Shown one piece after another: positions 1 through 5,322 of a DNA stretch of 6,332 nucleotides. Position numbers and translations under genes: made by a program. The stretch's first letter is position 1. Every line of letters begins with the position of its first letter. The notes under the pieces were generated by a model that did no database searches, had not been told where the DNA came from, and saw only the letters and a program-made list of their open reading frames with translations. Source of the stretch: Acidobacteriota bacterium. GTDB lineage: Bacteria; Acidobacteriota; Vicinamibacteria; Vicinamibacterales; UBA2999. The stretch covers positions 1-6,332 of the forward strand of contig JADZBZ010000246.1 in NCBI GenBank assembly GCA_020851835.1. The letters are read 5' to 3'.

Positions 1-1414
1 GATCCTGTCGAGCGACGGACGGCGGACGTTGCCGGTGACGGTCATCAACAACCAGGACTACGTCCTCGTGGACGAGTTGGCGGGCCCGTTCGGCACGACA
101 ACCCGCGAGGCGGCGGGCGGCCTCACCCTCACGGTCCACGGCCGCACGATCATCCTGACCGCCGACCAGACCGTGGTATCGGTGGCCGGCCGGCTCGCCT
201 CTCTTCCGGCGCCCGCCCTCAAGCGCGACGATCGCTGGTACGTTCCCGTGGATTTTCTTCCCCGGGCGCTGGCTCCAGTGCTCGACACGCGCCTGGATCT
301 GCGCCGGGCCTCGCGGCTGGTGGTCACCGGCGACCTGAACGTGCCGCGCATCGTCACGCGGGTCGAGACCGGCCCGTCGAGTGCCAGCGTCACCTTCGAA
401 ATCACGCCGGTGACGCCCGCGCGCATCACCGCCGAAGCGGGCCGACTGACGGTGCAGTTCGACGCCGACGCCATCGACCTGCTGGTGCCGTCGCTGCCGC
501 CGCAGGGGTTCATCACCTCGATTGGCGCCGGAGCCACCTCCAGTACGGTGGCCATCGCGACCGGCCCCCGGTATGGCGCCTATCGCTCATCCTCGTCGCA
601 ACCCGATGCCAGTTCGTCGCGGCTGACCATCGACCTCATGCCCGGCACGACCGATCTGGCGGCCGCCGCGCCCGCCACCCCGCCCACGCCTCCGGTGGAC
701 ATCCGCCCGTCGATCACGCCGTCGCCTTCGGCCGGCTTGCGAACCGTGGTCATCGATCCGGGCCATGGCGGTGAGGAACTGGGCGCGCAGGGCCCCCGCG
801 GCACGCTCGAAAAGGACATCACGCTGGCGGTATCGAAGCGGCTGCGGACGCTCATCGAGAGCCGCTTGGGCCTGCGCGTGTTCCTGACCCGCGAAGACGA
901 CCGGGCGGTGTCGCACGACGATCGGTCGGCCTTTGCCAACAACCATCGCGCCGACGTGTTCCTGAGCATCCACGCCAATGCCGCGGCGCACCCGAGCATC
1001 AAGGGCGCGGAAGTCTACTACCTCAGCATCGAGCGCGCCGACGCCGAAGCCCGGCGGCGGGCCGCCGACGAGGGGACCACCCTGCCGGCGCTCGGCGGTG
1101 GCACCCGCACGATCGATCTCATCCTGTGGGAGACGGCCCAGGCGCGGTATCTCGAGCAGTCGGCCACGCTGGCCACGTTCATCGAAGAGGGGCTTCGGTC
1201 GCGTGTCGAGATGAGTCCGCGCGCCGTGCAGCAGGCACCGTTCCGAGTGCTGGTGGGCGCCAACATGCCGGCCGCCCTGGTGGAAATCGGGTACCTCTCC
1301 AACCCCGCCCAGGAGCAGCAGCTCGCCTCGGCCGACTATCAGAACCGCGTTGCCGAGGCCGTGCTCGACGCGCTCGTCCGCCTGCGCGGGCTGCTGGACC
1401 GTACCGCGCCGTGA
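1..1414 (+). CDS. N-acetylmuramoyl-L-alanine amidase, AmiC-like (5' partial)
   Basis: Zinc-dependent Amidase_3 enzyme that cuts the amide bond between MurNAc and L-Ala of peptidoglycan, presumably in the periplasm during cell separation. The reading frame (first full codon at base 2) is open to the window edge, so the true start and any signal peptide lie outside. The TTG at 29 sits inside an already recognisable domain and is unlikely to be the start. Residues below count from that TTG. Residues 1-100 resemble a copper-amine-oxidase-N-like beta domain, and 105-205 an AMIN-like beta region. A Pro/Ala/Thr-rich linker (210-235) follows, then the catalytic domain (238-457). Zinc ligands are visible as His246 in DPGHGG, Glu261 in LEKD and His315 in SIHAN. 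The catalytic Glu419 is in LVEIGYLSN. An insert at about 333-372 (RADAEARRRA to LWETAQ) matches the place where AmiB/AmiC enzymes carry an autoinhibitory helix, suggesting activation by a LytM/EnvC-type partner (inference). It ends in a GTGA overlap with the next gene. Confidence 0.93.
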   Translation, partial: ILSSDGRRTLPVTVINNQDYVLVDELAGPFGTTTREAAGGLTLTVHGRTIILTADQTVVSVAGRLASLPAPALKRDDRWYVPVDFLPRALAPVLDTRLDLRRASRLVVTGDLNVPRIVTRVETGPSSASVTFEITPVTPARITAEAGRLTVQFDADAIDLLVPSLPPQGFITSIGAGATSSTVAIATGPRYGAYRSSSSQPDASSSRLTIDLMPGTTDLAAAAPATPPTPPVDIRPSITPSPSAGLRTVVIDPGHGGEELGAQGPRGTLEKDITLAVSKRLRTLIESRLGLRVFLTREDDRAVSHDDRSAFANNHRADVFLSIHANAAAHPSIKGAEVYYLSIERADAEARRRAADEGTTLPALGGGTRTIDLILWETAQARYLEQSATLATFIEEGLRSRVEMSPRAVQQAPFRVLVGANMPAALVEIGYLSNPAQEQQLASADYQNRVAEAVLDALVRLRGLLDRTAP

Positions 1415-2043
1415 CCGCGCGCCGCCTGTTTGCCGTCGTCGCAGCCGTGGCGGGCGCCGCCGCGTTCGGCTGGCTCGTGATGTCCGCGCTGGGCAGCCTG
1501 CTGAGGGCGCCCGCCTTGCCGCCTGCCGAACCGACGACCGCCCCGACCGCCGTGGTGGCGCCGCCCGCCGCCGCTCCAGCCACCGGACCGCACATAAAGG
1601 CCACCCTCTACTTCGCGTCGCCCGACGGCCAACGGCTCGTCGGTGTCCAGCGGGAAGTCCCGCTCGCCGATGGCCCCGTCGCCCAGGCTCGTGTCCTGGT
1701 GGAGGCCCTCCTGCGGGCTGACGCGCCGGATGCGCTCTCCTCCATCGTCCCGGCCGGCACCAGCCTGCGCGGGGTCTACGTATCGAACCGCAACGAGGTG
1801 TTCGTGGATCTCGACAGCACGGTGCGGACGAAGCATCCTGGTGGGTCGATGCAGGAACTGCTCACGGTGTACGGCCTGGTCAACACGCTGCTCGTCAATC
1901 TGCCGACGATGACCGAAGTGCAGATCCTGGTGGAGGGACGTGAGGCCGACACGCTGGCCGGGCACGTCGACCTCCGCCGCCCACTCCGCTTGAACGACGC
2001 GCTGATCGTCAGCGCCGACCCGTCGCCGCAGGATCCTTCATGA
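1411..2043 (+). CDS. GerMN-domain membrane-anchored protein
   Basis: A 210-residue protein starting at GTG 1411, which overlaps the amidase stop (GTGA). The frame is open further upstream to an ATG at 1126, but that part lies entirely inside the amidase gene and is Arg/Gly/Ala-rich shadow translation. The GTG gives a sensible N terminus: a short basic start (TARR) and one hydrophobic helix at about residues 6-31, acting as signal anchor or uncleaved signal, with no lipobox Cys. Residues 35-60 are a Pro/Ala/Thr linker. Residues 62-195 form one GerMN domain, recognised from its opening strand (ATLYFASPDG), the central segment (VYVSNRNEVFVDLD), the helix ELLTVYGLVNTLL and the VQILVEGRE strand. 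In Bacillus the domain occurs in the sporulation lipoprotein GerM; outside spore formers its role is unknown but envelope-located. No Shine-Dalgarno sequence is evident, so translation probably depends on coupling to the amidase. The family call is firm and the function is not. Confidence 0.88.
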   Translation: MTARRLFAVVAAVAGAAAFGWLVMSALGSLLRAPALPPAEPTTAPTAVVAPPAAAPATGPHIKATLYFASPDGQRLVGVQREVPLADGPVAQARVLVEALLRADAPDALSSIVPAGTSLRGVYVSNRNEVFVDLDSTVRTKHPGGSMQELLTVYGLVNTLLVNLPTMTEVQILVEGREADTLAGHVDLRRPLRLNDALIVSADPSPQDPS

Positions 2044-2771
2044 TGCGCCAACACGACCGCGCGCCGGGCGAGCTCCGCCCGACGCAGATCACGCCCCATT
2101 TTCTGATGCACGCCGAAGGGTCCGTCCTCATCGAGGTCGGCCGCACCCGCGTGATCTGCACGGCCAGCGTGGAGGACCGCGTGCCCCCGTTCCTGCGCGG
2201 CTCGGGCAAGGGCTGGGTGACGGCTGAATACGGCATGCTGCCGCGCGCCACCACGACCCGATCGACGCGCGAGGCTGCCAACGGCAAGGTGGGCGGACGC
2301 ACCATGGAGATCCAGCGACTGATCGGGCGGTCGATGCGCACCATTGTCAGGCTCAACGAACTGGGTGAGCGGACGGTCTGGCTCGACTGCGATGTCATCC
2401 AGGCCGACGGCGGCACGCGTACGGCCTCGATCACGGGCGCGTTCGTCGCGCTGGTCCTCGCGCTCGACCGGATGCGGCAGACCGACGTACTCAAGAAAAT
2501 GCCCATCAGCGACTACGTGGCCGCCACCAGCGTCGGTATCGTCGGCGGCATGCCGCTGCTGGACCTGGCGTACGAAGAAGACTCGAAAGCCGACGTGGAC
2601 ATGAACATCGTGAAGACAGGCGACGGCCGGTTCATCGAGGTGCAGGGAACGGCCGAGTCCGAACCGTTCGACCGGCACGCGCTGACGGGCCTGCTCGAAC
2701 TGGCTGACGCGGGCATCGCGCAGCTCATCGAAAAACAGCGCGAGATCGTCGGCCCCATCCTGGGCCGATGA
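2040..2771 (+). CDS. rph: Ribonuclease PH (tRNA nucleotidyltransferase)
   Basis: Phosphate-dependent 3'-to-5' exoribonuclease that trims the 3' ends of tRNA precursors and other RNAs in the cytoplasm, releasing nucleoside diphosphates. The 243 residues are close to the family's usual ~240. Diagnostic stretches are the N-terminal RPTQITPHFLMHAEGSVLI, GWVTAEYGMLPRATTTR (58-74), GRTMEIQRLIGRSMR (86-100), the phosphate-binding DGGTRTASITGAF (123-135) and DLAYEEDSKADVDMN (175-189). Residues expected for catalysis are present: Arg87, Thr126, Arg127, Asp181 and Asp187, using the known E. coli positions with an offset of one. The start ATG overlaps the upstream stop as ATGA; a second ATG follows directly at 2043. 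An AGGA six bases before the first ATG (2030-2033) is a credible ribosome site. The end overlaps rdgB by ATGA. The enzyme looks intact and complete. Confidence 0.98.
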   Translation: MMRQHDRAPGELRPTQITPHFLMHAEGSVLIEVGRTRVICTASVEDRVPPFLRGSGKGWVTAEYGMLPRATTTRSTREAANGKVGGRTMEIQRLIGRSMRTIVRLNELGERTVWLDCDVIQADGGTRTASITGAFVALVLALDRMRQTDVLKKMPISDYVAATSVGIVGGMPLLDLAYEEDSKADVDMNIVKTGDGRFIEVQGTAESEPFDRHALTGLLELADAGIAQLIEKQREIVGPILGR

Positions 2772-3382
2772 GGCTCCTGCTGGCGACGACCAACGCCCAC
2801 AAGGTGCGCGAGATCGCGCCCCTGCTGGCGGGCGCCGCGGTCCGCCTGGTCACCCTGGCGGACCTGCCGCCGCTGCCCGAACCCGACGAATCGGGCGGAA
2901 CGTTCTGGGAGAACGCGCGGGACAAGGCCCTCGCCTATGCCGAGTCCTCGGGCCTGACGGCCGTGGCCGAAGACTCGGGCCTCGAGATCGACGCGCTCGC
3001 CGGCGCGCCCGGTGTGCGATCGGCGCGTTTCCTCCGTCCGGAGGCGACCTACGCCGAGCGCTTTGCCGAGATCTATCGCCGGCTGACCGATCGCCCGCAC
3101 GCGGCGCGCGGCGCCCGTTTCGTCACCGCGCTGGCCATGGCGCGCCCGGGCGAGATCCTGTTCGAGACCGACGCGCGGGTCGAGGGCACGATCGCGCCCG
3201 TGCCCGCCGGCGCCAGCGGCTTCGGCTACGACCCCGTGTTCTTCTACCCGCCGCTGGGCAAGACCACCGCGGAGATGAGCGCAGGCGAAAAGGCCGCCGT
3301 GTCCCACCGTGCGCGGGCGTTTCGCGACCTGCGGCGAGCCCTGAGAAACGCGCCGATCGGCCGGACATCGCCGGTATACTGA
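2768..3382 (+). CDS. rdgB: Non-canonical purine NTP pyrophosphatase (RdgB/HAM1)
   Basis: House-cleaning pyrophosphatase that hydrolyses dITP, ITP and XTP to monophosphate and PPi, keeping deaminated purines out of DNA and RNA. The 204-residue length is typical of HAM1 proteins. Visible motifs are the N-terminal nucleotide-binding LLATTNAHKVREI (4-16), SGGTFWENARDKA (42-54), the metal site EDSGLEIDALAGAPG (68-82; Glu68 and Asp69), GFGYDPVF (151-158) and SHRARA (179-184). The N-terminal motif reads TTN rather than the E. coli-like TGN, a common variant. The start ATG overlaps the rph stop (ATGA) with no own Shine-Dalgarno sequence, so translational coupling is likely. Pairing with rph is a widespread arrangement. 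Its last codons also carry a possible promoter -10 for the next gene. Confidence 0.97.
   Translation: MRLLLATTNAHKVREIAPLLAGAAVRLVTLADLPPLPEPDESGGTFWENARDKALAYAESSGLTAVAEDSGLEIDALAGAPGVRSARFLRPEATYAERFAEIYRRLTDRPHAARGARFVTALAMARPGEILFETDARVEGTIAPVPAGASGFGYDPVFFYPPLGKTTAEMSAGEKAAVSHRARAFRDLRRALRNAPIGRTSPVY
3375..3380 (+). promoter_or_regulatory. Candidate -10 element for the TetR gene
   Basis: TATACT matches TATAAT at five of six positions, within the last codons and stop of rdgB. Eight bases separate it from the ATG of the TetR gene, so a transcript would start at or just before the ATG (leaderless or nearly so). No good -35 is seen at 16-18 bases; that place holds the 10-base palindrome GCCGATCGGC (3352-3361), which could be an operator. 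AT-rich words are rare here, which favours a real signal, but it may be coincidence. Confidence 0.4.
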
Positions 3383-3388
3383 AAAACG

Positions 3389-4003
3389 ATGCGACAGGAA
3401 GTGCGCTCGGAGCGCAGCCGAGGGGCGCTGCTGGACGCGGCCCTGGCACTCTTCTCGAGACAAGGGTACCGCGCCACCAGCGTCCGCGACATCGCCGGCC
3501 AGGCCGGGACCTCGACCGGCAGCGTCTATCACCACTTCCGCGACAAGGAAACGATTTTCCAAACGCTCCTGGACCAGTTCTGGGCGGCGTCTTCGCGTCC
3601 GGACTTCCCCCTGTCGCGGGTGTTCGAGGAGGGCGCGTTCCCCGACGACCTCCCGGCCATCGGTCTGGCTGCGCAGGAGACCATCGCGACCTGGCGTCCC
3701 TACATCGCGCTCATCTACGTGGACGTCGTGGAGTTCGAGGGCCGCCACATCCATCGCTTCTACGCCGATCTCGCGCAGCGTTATCAGGAGTTTCTGGAGC
3801 GGCGCACGGACCTCGGGATTCCGTCGCGCGTGCGCGAGAGTATCCCGCCCGCCGTGGCCATGGTCCTGACGACCCGGATCTTCGTGTACTACTTCGTGGT
3901 CGAGGTGCTCTTCGGCGTGCCCAACCACTACGGCCTGAGCCGTGACGACGCCACGCGCCTCATCTCCGACATTCTGACCCGCGGAATCCTGCGCCAGAGG
4001 TGA
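3389..4003 (+). CDS. TetR/AcrR-family transcriptional regulator
   Basis: A 204-residue one-component DNA-binding regulator. The N-terminal TetR domain is clear: helix 1 RGALLDAALALFSRQGYRAT (11-30), then the helix-turn-helix SVRDIAGQAGTSTGSVYHHF (31-50), followed by the usual DKETIF. Residues 56-200 form the all-helical ligand-binding and dimerisation half, which is too variable to name a ligand. It contains an aromatic/hydrophobic stretch (TTRIFVYYFVVEVLFGV, 161-177) consistent with a hydrophobic pocket or dimer face rather than a membrane segment. The ATG at 3389 lies six bases after rdgB with no Shine-Dalgarno sequence, so expression could come from operon readthrough or a local promoter in the rdgB tail. 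It converges with the epimerase gene. The target is unknown: it could control itself, the facing epimerase or distant genes. Family certain, specificity unknown. Confidence 0.93.
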   Translation: MRQEVRSERSRGALLDAALALFSRQGYRATSVRDIAGQAGTSTGSVYHHFRDKETIFQTLLDQFWAASSRPDFPLSRVFEEGAFPDDLPAIGLAAQETIATWRPYIALIYVDVVEFEGRHIHRFYADLAQRYQEFLERRTDLGIPSRVRESIPPAVAMVLTTRIFVYYFVVEVLFGVPNHYGLSRDDATRLISDILTRGILRQR

Positions 4004-4027
4004 GCGCCGGCGCGAAACGCGGCTCGC

Positions 4028-4054
4028 CGGGCGCGGGCCGACGCGTCGCGCCCG
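4028..4054. terminator. GC-rich hairpin between convergent genes (possible bidirectional terminator)
   Basis: The 63-base gap between the convergent TetR and epimerase genes holds a perfect 8-base inverted repeat, CGGGCGCG (4028-4035) with CGCGCCCG (4047-4054), and an 11-base loop. It is positioned to end both transcripts. There is no T-run on either side, so it is not a classical intrinsic terminator. In such GC-rich sequence some inverted repeats arise by chance. Confidence 0.35.
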
Positions 4055-4066
4055 CACCGTCGCCCA

Positions 4067-5065
4067 TCACGTGGGCGCCTTGCCCCGCTGGAGCTCGCGG
4101 ATCTCGTACTCGAGCGTCTGCTCCATGCCCTCGACCAGCGGGCGGGCGCTGAACTCCAGTTCGCGCTCGGCCTTCTGGCTCGATCCGAAGTAGGTGACGC
4201 CGGCCATCACGCGTAGCGCCTCGGGCGTCAACACGGGCGGCACGTCAACGATCCGCTGCAGCCCCTGCATCAGCCAGGCCGTGGCGCGCAGCAGCCGCGG
4301 ACCCGGATGCAGCAGCGGCCGCCGCACATGGGCCAGTGTCGCGATCACGTCGAAGGCCTCCTCGAAGGTGTGCCTGGGACCGGCGAGGATGTAGGTTTCT
4401 CCAGGGCGTCCGTGTTCCATCGCCCGAATGTGGCCCCGAGCCGTGTCTTCGACGTAGGCCCAGCAGAACGCCGTGCGCCGGGGGGTGAAGTACAGCCGTT
4501 TGCGCAGCAGATCCACCATGGCCGTGTGGAGCGCGCTCGTGTCGCCGGGACCGTAGATGGCCCCGGGCACCACGATGACCAGCGGCAGACCGGCACTCAT
4601 CATGGGCAGCGCGACCTGGTAGTGCGCGAGCCACTTGGTGCGGTCGTACTCGCTCAGATGAGGCCCCTCGTAGCGGTAGCGCTCGTCGGGGACCGCGCCC
4701 CGCGTGTCCGAAAACACAGCCACCGTACTCGTGTAGACGCCTTTCGGGACGCCGAGCTCGCGCATCGCCTCGAGGACGTTGCGCGTGCCGCCGACGTTGG
4801 TGGGTTCGGCGCGGGCGCTGTCGGCCGCGCCCACTTTGTACCACGCCGCACAGTGGAACAGGCCGTCCACGCCCGTCATGGGCGCCCGCAGGCTCTCCCG
4901 GTCGGTGATGTCCCCTTCATGCAACTCGACGCCGAGGGTCCGCAGCACGGAGGCCCTGGCCGGCGAGCGAACCAGCGCAACGACCTGGTGTCCGCGGCCG
5001 ATGAGCTGCTTGGTGAGCTCGCTCCCCAGAAAGCCCGTCGCCCCGGTGACGAGGTACCGCGCCAT
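4067..5065 (-). CDS. NAD(P)-dependent epimerase/reductase, extended SDR family
   Basis: A 332-residue extended short-chain dehydrogenase of the dihydroflavonol-reductase / nucleoside-sugar-epimerase type. The N-terminal Rossmann motif TGATGFLG (7-14) binds the dinucleotide. ALVRS at 30-34 ends strand beta-2 in a basic residue, leaning to NADP. GDITD (51-55) and FHCAAWY (70-76) are the usual cofactor contacts. The active site is Ser113/Thr114 (YTSTVAVF) with Tyr140-x-x-x-Lys144. PGAIYGPGD (167-175) is the conserved loop before the substrate domain, and YVEDTARGHIRAME (204-217) is typical of the family. Overall it resembles HpnA-like 'hopanoid-associated sugar epimerases' and plant-type DFR homologues, but the substrate cannot be read from sequence and no hopanoid or sugar pathway genes are nearby. 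It reads alone on the minus strand. No Shine-Dalgarno sequence precedes ATG 5065; a possible -10 lies directly upstream. Confidence 0.93.
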   Translation of the reverse strand: MARYLVTGATGFLGSELTKQLIGRGHQVVALVRSPARASVLRTLGVELHEGDITDRESLRAPMTGVDGLFHCAAWYKVGAADSARAEPTNVGGTRNVLEAMRELGVPKGVYTSTVAVFSDTRGAVPDERYRYEGPHLSEYDRTKWLAHYQVALPMMSAGLPLVIVVPGAIYGPGDTSALHTAMVDLLRKRLYFTPRRTAFCWAYVEDTARGHIRAMEHGRPGETYILAGPRHTFEEAFDVIATLAHVRRPLLHPGPRLLRATAWLMQGLQRIVDVPPVLTPEALRVMAGVTYFGSSQKAERELEFSARPLVEGMEQTLEYEIRELQRGKAPT

Positions 5066-5071
5066 GGGAAG

Positions 5072-5077
5072 ATGCTA
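5072..5077 (-). promoter_or_regulatory. Candidate -10 element for the epimerase gene
   Basis: Read on the minus strand this is TAGCAT, four of six matches to TATAAT, ending six bases before the ATG at 5065. Transcription from it would begin at about the start codon, giving a leaderless mRNA, which fits the absence of a Shine-Dalgarno sequence. No convincing -35 is seen. Weak evidence. Confidence 0.25.
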
Positions 5078-5091
5078 CACGACGCCTCGCC

Positions 5092-5103
5092 GTGGCCGGC
5101 CAC
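5092..5103. repeat. 12-base perfect palindrome in the divergent intergenic region
   Basis: GTGGCCGGCCAC is a perfect palindrome lying 27-38 bases upstream of the epimerase start and about 40 bases upstream of the tRNA-Pro -10 element. Its place in a divergent promoter region suits a dimeric repressor site. However, a GC-only core is easily made by chance in this composition, and no second copy was noticed in the window. Confidence 0.3.
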
Positions 5104-5141
5104 TCGACGTCTCCGGTCACCGGGCGGCGCCGGCGTTCGGG

Positions 5142-5147
5142 TACAAT
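5142..5147 (+). promoter_or_regulatory. -10 element of the tRNA-Pro promoter
   Basis: TACAAT matches TATAAT at five of six positions and ends ten bases before the mature tRNA 5' end, the expected spacing for a short leader. The -35 is not recognisable at 16-18 bases upstream (about ACCGGG). It is the only AT-rich hexamer in its neighbourhood. Confidence 0.55.
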
Positions 5148-5157
5148 GTGAGGGCGT

Positions 5158-5234
5158 CGGGGCGTGGCTCAGCCTGGTAGAGCGCCCGCTTTGGGAGCGG
5201 GATGTCGCTGGTTCGAATCCAGTCGCCCCGACCA
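5158..5234 (+). tRNA. tRNA-Pro (anticodon UGG)
   Basis: A full cloverleaf folds by hand. The acceptor stem CGGGGCG (5158-5164) pairs with CGCCCCG (5224-5230), the D stem GCTC pairs with GAGC (5180-5183), and the anticodon stem CCCGC (5185-5189) pairs with GCGGG (5197-5201). The seven-base loop TTTGGGA has anticodon TGG at 5192-5194. The T arm GCTGG / TTCGAAT / CCAGT (5207-5223) contains one G-T pair. C1:G72, discriminator A73 (5231) and G37 are the usual bacterial tRNA-Pro identity features. CCA is encoded at 5232-5234. It reads CCA and, with modification or wobble, other proline codons. It stands alone with its own promoter. Confidence 0.97.
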
Positions 5235-5269
5235 CTCCCCACCCCTGCCCAGCCTTTCCCCGCACCGTG

Positions 5270-5287
5270 CGTCCGTTGAAACGGACG
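5270..5287 (+). terminator. Hairpin after tRNA-Pro, possible terminator
   Basis: CGTCCGT (5270-5276) and ACGGACG (5281-5287) form a perfect 7-base-pair stem with a TGAA tetraloop, 36 bases after the tRNA. No T-run follows, so it may instead be a transcript-end or processing structure, or the 5' leader of the next gene if transcription continues. Confidence 0.35.
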
Positions 5288-5302
5288 ATCAATAGTCGAC
5301 AC

Positions 5303-5320
5303 CACCTCCTCGGAGGGGGT
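5303..5320 (+). promoter_or_regulatory. Shine-Dalgarno site with preceding anti-SD-like sequence
   Basis: GGAGG (5312-5316) lies six bases before ATG 5323, the best ribosome site in the window, and decides the chosen start of the diguanylate cyclase gene. Directly before it, CACCTCCT (5303-5310) equals the anti-Shine-Dalgarno core at the 3' end of 16S rRNA. Bases 5304-5309 can pair with 5315-5320 (five Watson-Crick pairs and one G-U) around a TCGGA loop, hiding much of the site. Whether this regulates translation is inference. Confidence 0.45.
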
Positions 5321-5322
5321 CG

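Noticed and set aside
660..735. Pro/Ala/Thr-rich repetitive stretch in the amidase gene as a possible repeat array
   Set aside because: It is an ordinary flexible interdomain linker without a regular repeat unit.
1126..1410. In-frame N-terminal extension of the GerMN protein to ATG 1126
   Set aside because: It lies wholly inside the amidase catalytic domain, has no domain signal and would bury the membrane anchor. The GTG at 1411 gives a normal anchor and the overlap pattern seen at the other junctions.
2513..4057. A 514-codon open frame on the minus strand opposite rph, rdgB and the TetR gene
   Set aside because: It is Arg/Gly/His/Ala-rich with no domain signal and runs antisense to three genes with clear family motifs. 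Long open shadow frames are expected in such GC-rich DNA.
5207..5234. tRNA-Pro 3' end as an integration (att) site
   Set aside because: No integrase, no repeated copy of the tRNA 3' end and no composition change is visible downstream within the window.
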